Shown: one piece after another, positions 58,608 through 64,000 of the stretch
Layout: the number at the start of each line of letters is the position of its first letter
Position numbering within the stretch: position 1 is the stretch's first letter
Assembly: GCA_016842065.1 (NCBI GenBank)
Contig: JAEPDS010000009.1
Location: forward strand, 8,856-72,855
Length of the DNA: 64,000 bases
Direction of reading: 5' to 3'
Source: Candidatus Thiodiazotropha sp. 'RUGA'
GTDB taxonomy: Bacteria > Pseudomonadota > Gammaproteobacteria > Chromatiales > Chromatiaceae
The notes under the pieces: model-generated
The model's input: the letters and a program-made list of their open reading frames with translations, nothing else
Database searches by the model: none
Told to the model about the DNA's origin: nothing
Made by a program: the position numbers and the translations under genes

Positions 58608-59525
58608 TTACTCTTTAACAGGCGGCTGCTTATCCAGATCCTCTAAACGCTTGGCAATATACTCTTCAACCAGATCCTCATAGATCGCCGCATCGTTACT
58701 CTCTAACAACTGATCAAAGTAAGCCTCGCGTCTGTTGCGAATATAGTCCTTTGTCAATTTCTCAATAATGCTTAATCTTACCTGCTCAAAGCGCTGCTTT
58801 TCAGCTGGAAATTTCTTAACAAGTTTGACGATGTGAAAACCGAATTCACTCTCTACTATATCACTGATTTCACCTGGCTTATTCATATTGAAAGCCGCCT
58901 GAACAACTGGCTTTACCATGGCGCCACGCTTGAAAACGCCCAGAGTACCCTGATTCTCTCTGGACCTGGGGTCTTCAGAATAGATCGGCACCAGGTCTTC
59001 AAAAGTCCGGCCAGCATCGAGCTCGGCCTTAACCTTTTGGATTATCTTCAGCGCCTCTTCCCGGGTGTGATGTTGAGCCAGTCGATCGGTGGTCGAGATC
59101 AAAATGTGTCTGGCATCCACTTTTTCAGGAATGCTGTACTCATCCGGATTACCCAGATACTGCTCCTTGGCCGCATCTGCGAAATCGGGAATCGGCTGTT
59201 CGTCAATCTGCTTCAGCCGCTCTAAGTAAAGCGTCCTCTCCTGCTGACGTCGCATTTTCGCTTGCAGAAGTTTGTTGTCCGCCAACCCCTGCTGTTTGTA
59301 CTCATCCGCCAATGCCCTGATCAGATAGGTCTGACGCAGCAGTTGCAGGACCTGTTTTTTGTTCGCCAGAACATCCTGCTGCGCTTTGACTGGTCCGTCG
59401 ACAAGCAAGGCGTCCAGATCAATTCGTTCAACCTTGATATCACCACCAAACATTAAAACATCCTCCTCAGCGGAGAGTGCCGGGGCCAAAACAAGGCCCA
59501 ACAGACCTACAAGGATAAAACGCAT
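58608..59525 (-). CDS. Parvulin-type peptidyl-prolyl isomerase (exported)
   Basis: A 305-residue periplasmic PPIase: signal peptide (LVGLLGLVLAPALSAE), an N-terminal helical region (LLRQTYLIRALADEYKQQGLAD) and a parvulin domain at about 133-235 (KVDARHILIST, EEALKIIQKVKAELDAGRTFEDLVPIYSEDP, GFHIVKL). It assists folding of exported or outer-membrane proteins. Being first in the polysaccharide operon is reminiscent of EpsD-type PPIases in EPS clusters. The ATG at 59525 is preferred over one 16 codons upstream. Confidence 0.88.
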   Translation of the reverse strand: MRFILVGLLGLVLAPALSAEEDVLMFGGDIKVERIDLDALLVDGPVKAQQDVLANKKQVLQLLRQTYLIRALADEYKQQGLADNKLLQAKMRRQQERTLYLERLKQIDEQPIPDFADAAKEQYLGNPDEYSIPEKVDARHILISTTDRLAQHHTREEALKIIQKVKAELDAGRTFEDLVPIYSEDPRSRENQGTLGVFKRGAMVKPVVQAAFNMNKPGEISDIVESEFGFHIVKLVKKFPAEKQRFEQVRLSIIEKLTKDYIRNRREAYFDQLLESNDAAIYEDLVEEYIAKRLEDLDKQPPVKE

Positions 59526-59714
59526 TACACACCTCGAGTAACTTGAAGTAATGATCAATAAAAAAGGAGGCAATTATACTCATCCGTCAGGTTTTCTGCA
59601 CATTCCTGACAAACAGAGCTACCCACCAGCACAAATCCTCAAACATAGAGTGTTTAACAACCGTTAAGTTCTCTGCTTGACAGCTGGATTAGTAACCAAT
59701 GGTGAAATTCAATC

Positions 59715-59743
59715 AAAAAAAAAGGCAGGCCCGAAGGCCTGCC
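59715..59743 (-). terminator. Strong rho-independent terminator of the secreted-protein gene
   Basis: On the minus strand, a perfect 8-bp GC-rich stem GGCAGGCC / GGCCTGCC with a TTCG tetraloop (59724-59743) is followed by nine T residues. It lies 30 bp past the stop of the gene ending at 59773. It is one of the best terminators in the window and fits a highly transcribed gene. Confidence 0.93.
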
Positions 59744-59772
59744 TCTCTACAAGATCGCCTAAGCGATTTGTA

Positions 59773-61560
59773 TTAGTTGCGGTTTACGCTACGGATCAGG
59801 TCGACAGTCTCACCGATCTGAGCAGGACCGACATCAGCAGCCATGGCTGAGAAGCCGATGGCAGGAACACCAGTCCAGACGCCAGCGCCGGCAGCGTTGA
59901 TGCCGCCAACAGCTTCAGTCAGGTTGGCGATACGGGTGTCGGTGTTGTAGTCGTAGTTAGACATACCGATCATGACCCAACCAGCCTCGAAACCAGGATC
60001 GAGAGTCCAGTTGAAGACGTTAGCGGCAGGTGTACCCAGTACGGAAGCACTGGTACCGTCGTTACGCTGAACACTAACCACGTTTACTTCGCGCTCCAGA
60101 GCGATGACGGTAGGTGCGTCGATCGGCACAGGAGAGAAGTCGTCGCTACCAGCAACTACAGCAGCAGTCTGCTCTTCGTAGTCGTAGTAGGTCAGGCTAA
60201 CCTGAACGTCAGGAGTGCTGCTTGCGAAGCCAGCATTGGTACAAATGGTGCCAGCACCGTCGCTTGGGTAGTCGTTACCAGTGGTACCAACGTTAGGAAT
60301 GGCAACAGCTGCGCCATCGTCTACGCCGTCATTCAGGGTACCGGCACAAGCCGCTGCAGTAGCGTCGAGCTGGTTGGTCAGGATACCGCCGTTGTAGACA
60401 CCGTGCTTACGCATTGGGAAGGTCACAACGATGTCGGTACCGCCGTTGATGCCAGCTTCGGTGAAGTATGGGGCAGCAACTGCGTCAGCACTCAGAGCCA
60501 CAGCAACCGGGAATGGGTTGGAGCCCATTGGGATTGAAGGGTTAGGAGTGATGTCGTTGACAGAACCGGTGTCATACTCGGTCAGGCTCATGGCGCCAGT
60601 GGACTTAACAGCAGTCGCATCAGCGTTCAGCATTTCAGCGGTAACAACGTCACCAGATGCCAGTGAAGGCAGCAGGTAGTTAGCCGGATCGTTTGAACGA
60701 TAGTGCTGAGGAACAGTGGCGTATGCATCGATGTGAGTGCCCTGCTCAACGAAAGCAGCACCGTCAGCTGCGTTGATCATGATGGCGTAAGCGTTGATGC
60801 CGCCGCGATCAGGTGCAGTGTAGACCAGACCGGCGTTGATGCCGCCAGCTTCGTATGGGTCAGCGACGTTGGCATCAGCAGCGACACCTTCAGTAGTCAT
60901 TGAACCAGGGGTGAAACCGTTGATGCCAGCAGCGCCAGCAGTCCAGGCGTCACTTACAACAGAGCAGTCAGCAGGCATGCCGGTTGCATCATGCAGAAGG
61001 CCTGCAGGGATGGAGCGGTCATTGGTAGCTGCGGTGATAGTACCGTCAGCATTCACTGCGCCACCGTCGATTTCAGCAGTCTCACCGCCGTCGGTCGCAG
61101 GACCAGCACCATCAGCGATGGTACCCATCTCGATAACCTCAACGTAACCTTCGGTCAGATCTTCGTCGGTAGTGGCATCGTAGATGTTACGGAAGTCAAC
61201 ACCAGCCTGCAGCAGAGCTTTGTCAGGGAAAGTACAAGTTTCGTCTTCGGTGATGATGTTGGCAACACCAGAAGCAGCATTCAGACGAATGGTACCGTTC
61301 CACACGTCATAAGGAGACATGTAGATGTTGAAGTCGAGCACGTCAGCAGAGATGCGAGACTCACGGAAACGAACCTTGACCACTTTGTAAAGATCAGTGG
61401 TGTTGGTGATGTTGATGTTGGTGAGGATATTGTTGTTTACATTGTAGTAAGGAAGCAGCGCAACCTGGCCAGTACCGTCAGTATTGACGAAAGCCGCATT
61501 GACTCCGGCTGTAGCAGTAGCCATCAGCATGGCTGCAGCGATCTTAGATTTTCTCAACAC
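59773..61560 (-). CDS. Large secreted protein, Ala/Gly/Thr/Asp-rich, of unknown function
   Basis: A 595-residue protein with a signal peptide (KIAAAMLMATATAGVNA). The ATAGGAG ribosome binding site lies 8 bases before a GTG at 61560, so that start is chosen over the frame start at 61593. The mature N-terminus (FVNTDGTGQVALLPYYNVNNNILTNINITNT) and a cysteine-poor beta-rich body (Ala, Gly, Thr, Asp, Val) with several isolated Cys suggest a secreted or surface beta protein. No membrane anchor or sorting signal is evident. A long AT-rich leader and a perfect terminator imply strong expression. No family is recognised. Confidence 0.8.
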   Translation of the reverse strand: MLRKSKIAAAMLMATATAGVNAAFVNTDGTGQVALLPYYNVNNNILTNINITNTTDLYKVVKVRFRESRISADVLDFNIYMSPYDVWNGTIRLNAASGVANIITEDETCTFPDKALLQAGVDFRNIYDATTDEDLTEGYVEVIEMGTIADGAGPATDGGETAEIDGGAVNADGTITAATNDRSIPAGLLHDATGMPADCSVVSDAWTAGAAGINGFTPGSMTTEGVAADANVADPYEAGGINAGLVYTAPDRGGINAYAIMINAADGAAFVEQGTHIDAYATVPQHYRSNDPANYLLPSLASGDVVTAEMLNADATAVKSTGAMSLTEYDTGSVNDITPNPSIPMGSNPFPVAVALSADAVAAPYFTEAGINGGTDIVVTFPMRKHGVYNGGILTNQLDATAAACAGTLNDGVDDGAAVAIPNVGTTGNDYPSDGAGTICTNAGFASSTPDVQVSLTYYDYEEQTAAVVAGSDDFSPVPIDAPTVIALEREVNVVSVQRNDGTSASVLGTPAANVFNWTLDPGFEAGWVMIGMSNYDYNTDTRIANLTEAVGGINAAGAGVWTGVPAIGFSAMAADVGPAQIGETVDLIRSVNRN

Positions 61561-62054
61561 AGTTGTGTCTCCTATTTTCTTGCGTGTTAACACTAAAAAC
61601 TAACTGAGCCTGTTATGCGGCCAGCTATAAGCCATGAGTCCAGGCACTCCGCAGAGGATTATCGACTCAAACCCATGACCTTTCAAGGGAATGATCATTC
61701 CTTTGTGAGGAAAGTCTCAGGCCACAAACAACCCATAAGTCCAATCTCACGCCAGAAGTCTACCATAAATCTGCAAGCTAACAAGCAGAATTGTAGCAAA
61801 AAAATGAAAAAATGTTGCATATTTACAAATGATATCGATAACCCATTGTAAATAAAGCAAATATTTATTTCCAATTTTGTCACAAAAACAAAACGCTTGC
61901 ATAGTCCAGGTTGCCCACAAGCATTAATTTTCCTGTTAAGTGCTTGCTTTAATGCAAAATAGTAGACAACTCAAGAATAACCCACCATAACATTCTGTAA
62001 TTATAGGGATTATTTAAAAATGTATCATAAAAACAACAGAAACATTTTTGTTCA
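61561..62054. other. AT-rich 494-bp upstream region of the secreted-protein gene
   Basis: A promoter-rich gap between the secreted-protein gene and the lipoprotein gene, far more AT-rich than its surroundings from about 61780 to 62050. The minus-strand transcript start is likely within this stretch. It contains a 14-bp palindrome at 61688-61701 and inverted GCATTAA / TTAATGC arms near 61920-61955. No ORF has family features. Confidence 0.5.
61688..61701. promoter_or_regulatory. 14-bp palindrome GGAATGATCATTCC
   Basis: A perfect palindrome in the leader of the secreted-protein gene, about 130 bp before the GTG, inside what is probably the 5' untranslated region. It could be an operator or a mRNA hairpin. 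The inner 10 bp AATGATCATT recurs at 29881-29890. Confidence 0.4.
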
Positions 62055-62465
62055 TCACTTTACCGTGGGAAGAAATCCCCAAACTCCGTCCTTATCCCTA
62101 AGCCATTGTTCGATAACAACACTTTCGGTACGGGCCGGTGATCGCATCATCGGATGACGAATCTCCATCTGAATCTTGATATCGGCCTTACAGACATCTT
62201 CTTTACAATTAACTTTCTGAACCTCGGCGGATTTCCACAAACCTACCCCTTTCACCGTCTTCATGTAGTGGGAATAGGGCGTGACCAGCCGATATCCGGC
62301 GGCAAGGTAGTCGTAAGCGGACTCCACACGCCCATCAACCAGCAGATTCCATCGCTCCTGGGCGCGTGTGGCGACAATCTCCTCGTCCTTCTGAGCCTGA
62401 ACTTCCGGATTGGTGGCGCATGCGCTCATCAACATAACCAGCACAAGCAAAACGCTAATTCTCAC
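62055..62465 (-). CDS. Hypothetical lipoprotein
   Basis: A 136-residue protein with lipobox LVMLMSAC (lipid Cys 16), then a helical region (AQKDEEIVATRAQERWNLLVDGRVESAYDYLAAG) and a sheet-rich end with two Cys (VNCKEDVCKADIKIQ). The GTG at 62465 has an AGGAG 9 bases upstream; an upstream ATG at 62606 is in frame but lies inside the acyltransferase gene. It resembles an NTF2-like or SnoaL-type small periplasmic domain (YDYLAAGYR...), an inference. It follows the acyltransferase gene on the same strand by about 100 bp. Confidence 0.7.
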   Translation of the reverse strand: MRISVLLVLVMLMSACATNPEVQAQKDEEIVATRAQERWNLLVDGRVESAYDYLAAGYRLVTPYSHYMKTVKGVGLWKSAEVQKVNCKEDVCKADIKIQMEIRHPMMRSPARTESVVIEQWLRDKDGVWGFLPTVK

Positions 62466-62563
62466 AACCACAGGCTCCTGACACAACTTTTGTTCGTTAA
62501 AAGTGCAAATTCTACGCAATCCGCCGACCGCCATCAATTCACAGATCGATCGTCGCTGGCCGA

Positions 62564-63499
62564 TCAGACCTCTCCCCAGTACATGGGCAGGGCCTGCCAC
62601 TGCCACCAGTTGCCTGGATTTTGCCGAATTCGCTGTTCGATATCACTCACCAGGAGAGCCAACAGCTCTTCACTGGATCGACCTTCCACCTCGACAGGCT
62701 TATGGAAGTTCAACTTAAGCCCGCGACGATGCTCATCCACACTGAATGGCTGAATCACCGCGCCGACCCGTTTCGCAATCTTTATCGGCCCTTCCGGAAA
62801 ATAACCCTGCTGTCCGAAAAAAGGCACCGCAACCAGGCCGGGACTCCCCTTGCCGTAGGGCACATCGAGCAGAATCGCGATCGGTCGCTGCCGCAGGGCC
62901 TCCAGCAACGGCCTCATATTGGATACGCCCGGAGTGACAAACTCACTGCGATAGCAGTCCCGTAAACGGGAGAGTTTCAGTCTGCGATACTGGAACTCCG
63001 CTTCCGGCAGCCCCCAGGTATTGCTGTTTTCATCATCCCGGGCCAGCGCACTGGTCGGAATGCCATAAGCCGCCGTGGTCACGCCGAGCATCCAGAACCG
63101 CCCCATATGGGCCCCGGCGAAGATGATCGGTCGACCCTCCCGGCGGTAGGAGAGCACCGATTCAAAATTCTCCACTTCGATGAAGCGGCCGACCTGCTGC
63201 GCGCTCATCAGGCCGGGATAGTACCAGGTATCCAGTATTTCACGCTGTTGCATGGCGTAGAAATAGCGGGTCCACTCCTGATAGGCCCGATCTTCCAGAC
63301 CGGGTATAGCCCGTCGCATCTGATGAGCAATCTGAGTGGCCATCTCTTCGTTGCGGCGAAACTCACCCCGGCCATACAGGCTGGCCAGACGATAAGAGAC
63401 ATAGCGGGGTAGACGGGACAGCGCGGGAAACAGCACCCGGTACTTGAGCCGGAGATCCCACAGGTTCAATCTCTCAGCCACCGCTTTCGACCTCAACAT
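62564..63499 (-). CDS. Lysophospholipid acyltransferase family protein (LpxL/HtrB-like)
   Basis: A 311-residue acyltransferase of the LpxL/LpxM family that adds a secondary acyl chain to lipid A or acylates a lysophospholipid. The catalytic motif is GAHMGRFWMLG (H of the family's Hx4D/E region), with a later substrate-side block KGSPGLVAVPFFGQQGYFPEGPIKIAKRVGAVIQPF. No N-terminal membrane helix is obvious, unlike LpxL. It lies beside an O-antigen-type ABC component, which agrees with a role in LPS. Confidence 0.85.
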   Translation of the reverse strand: MLRSKAVAERLNLWDLRLKYRVLFPALSRLPRYVSYRLASLYGRGEFRRNEEMATQIAHQMRRAIPGLEDRAYQEWTRYFYAMQQREILDTWYYPGLMSAQQVGRFIEVENFESVLSYRREGRPIIFAGAHMGRFWMLGVTTAAYGIPTSALARDDENSNTWGLPEAEFQYRRLKLSRLRDCYRSEFVTPGVSNMRPLLEALRQRPIAILLDVPYGKGSPGLVAVPFFGQQGYFPEGPIKIAKRVGAVIQPFSVDEHRRGLKLNFHKPVEVEGRSSEELLALLVSDIEQRIRQNPGNWWQWQALPMYWGEV

Positions 63500-63598
63500 T
63501 CATATCATCCGATGCCATCACATCATAACAACTCGCCAGCCGGGTGAAACGGTAATATTCACACCAGTTCAATTGACCGGCCATGTTGTGATTTGGGT

Positions 63599-64000
63599 TC
63601 AGGCAATAGGTTCCCACTGATGACTCATTTTGACGATTCCAACCTCACTGCTCTCATGACGGACACGAAATTGACAACAGACCGGACGGGAATCGTAAAC
63701 ATGCAGTCCACTGCGGTCGATCAGCCAGGCCTCAAGGGCGTAATCCCCGGACATCAGATTGATCGGATCGAACACCAGCTTGACCCCGTAGCGCTTGTCC
63801 GCGATTGGGTAGAGACCCAATTCATCGATCAGGGTTGAAACACCATACACCTGGAGTCCGTCATTACGGATCAACACCAATCCGATATGCACATCATCCG
63901 CCGGTCGGGAGCCGATATCGGCCTCGACCCGAATCGCAAAATGATCACCGGTTTGATAGAGCGGTATGTTTTCCGCTGTGTCGATGCCGCCCTCCAACAC
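63599..64000 (-). CDS. Partial Wzt-like ABC transporter ATPase, C-terminal carbohydrate-binding domain
   Basis: The last 133 residues of a gene that begins beyond the window's right edge. The sequence is an immunoglobulin-like domain (HFAIRVEADIGSRPADDVHIGLVLIRNDG, LSGDYALEAWLIDRSGLHVYDS) of the Wzt C-terminal type that recognises the O-antigen terminus in ABC-transporter (Wzm/Wzt) export systems. The ATPase part is not visible, so the identification rests on the C-terminal fold alone. Confidence 0.65.
   Translation of the reverse strand: MLEGGIDTAENIPLYQTGDHFAIRVEADIGSRPADDVHIGLVLIRNDGLQVYGVSTLIDELGLYPIADKRYGVKLVFDPINLMSGDYALEAWLIDRSGLHVYDSRPVCCQFRVRHESSEVGIVKMSHQWEPIA

Overview
The window looks like a chromosomal segment of a free-living or symbiotic gammaproteobacterium. 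Gene content (LptE/HolA/LeuS, ProA/NadD/RsfS, cobalamin-dependent MetH, c-di-GMP signalling, O-antigen genes, PEP-CTERM-like and choice-of-anchor exported proteins) fits the Chromatiales / sulfur-oxidiser-like lineages. That placement is inference from gene content, not from a marker search. I see no rRNA, tRNA, CRISPR array, intact insertion sequence or prophage. Genes are dense and on both strands.

Layout. 1-9 kb: a membrane diguanylate cyclase, a PEP-CTERM-like exported protein, a gamma-carbonic anhydrase-fold protein, then LemA, a GIDE/EF-hand membrane protein, a CNP1-like protein and oligopeptidase PrlC. 9-14 kb: two small unknown genes, a tightly overlapping three-gene unit (TtcA-like PP-loop enzyme, CBS protein, ArsB/NhaD-like permease) and an SPFH/NfeD pair. 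14-23 kb: two REC-containing regulators, redox and repair enzymes (VOC protein, quinone reductase, family-4 UDG, OsmC, MsrA), a Cache sensor with no output domain and a membrane-anchored REC coiled-coil protein. 23-30 kb: MetH, then exported and lipoprotein genes around a 279-bp MITE-like element. 30-37 kb: a Na/Pi cotransporter and two tandem CNNM/CorC proteins, bracketed by two paralogous Lys-rich coiled-coil proteins, then a WYL regulator. 37-46 kb: rsfS-nadD-proA, an aspartic protease, two paralogous EF-hand proteins with matching upstream promoter blocks, holA-lptE-leuS and a globin. 46-64 kb: a polysaccharide/O-antigen region. It has a polyprenol-linked GT2, and a long minus-strand operon (parvulin PPIase, methyltransferase-GT2-GT2 fusion, DUF3144, GT2, methyltransferase, flippase, two GT4s, SDR epimerase/reductase, WbpL/WecA-like initiating transferase). 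It also has an abundant-looking secreted protein behind an AT-rich leader, a lipoprotein, an LpxL-like acyltransferase and the C-terminal end of a Wzt-like ABC ATPase.

The least explained signals are: (i) the TtcA-like/CBS/permease triad coupled by ATGA and TGATG junctions; (ii) a family of four paired inverted repeats in intergenic gaps, three of them between convergent genes; (iii) the MITE-like element that supplies the stop codon of a neighbouring gene; (iv) the shared dyad-plus-TGTCTTAT promoter of the two EF-hand genes; (v) the membrane-tethered REC protein and the REC pair with a changed phosphoacceptor or degenerate HD site; and (vi) the Lys-rich coiled-coil paralogues beside ion transporters.
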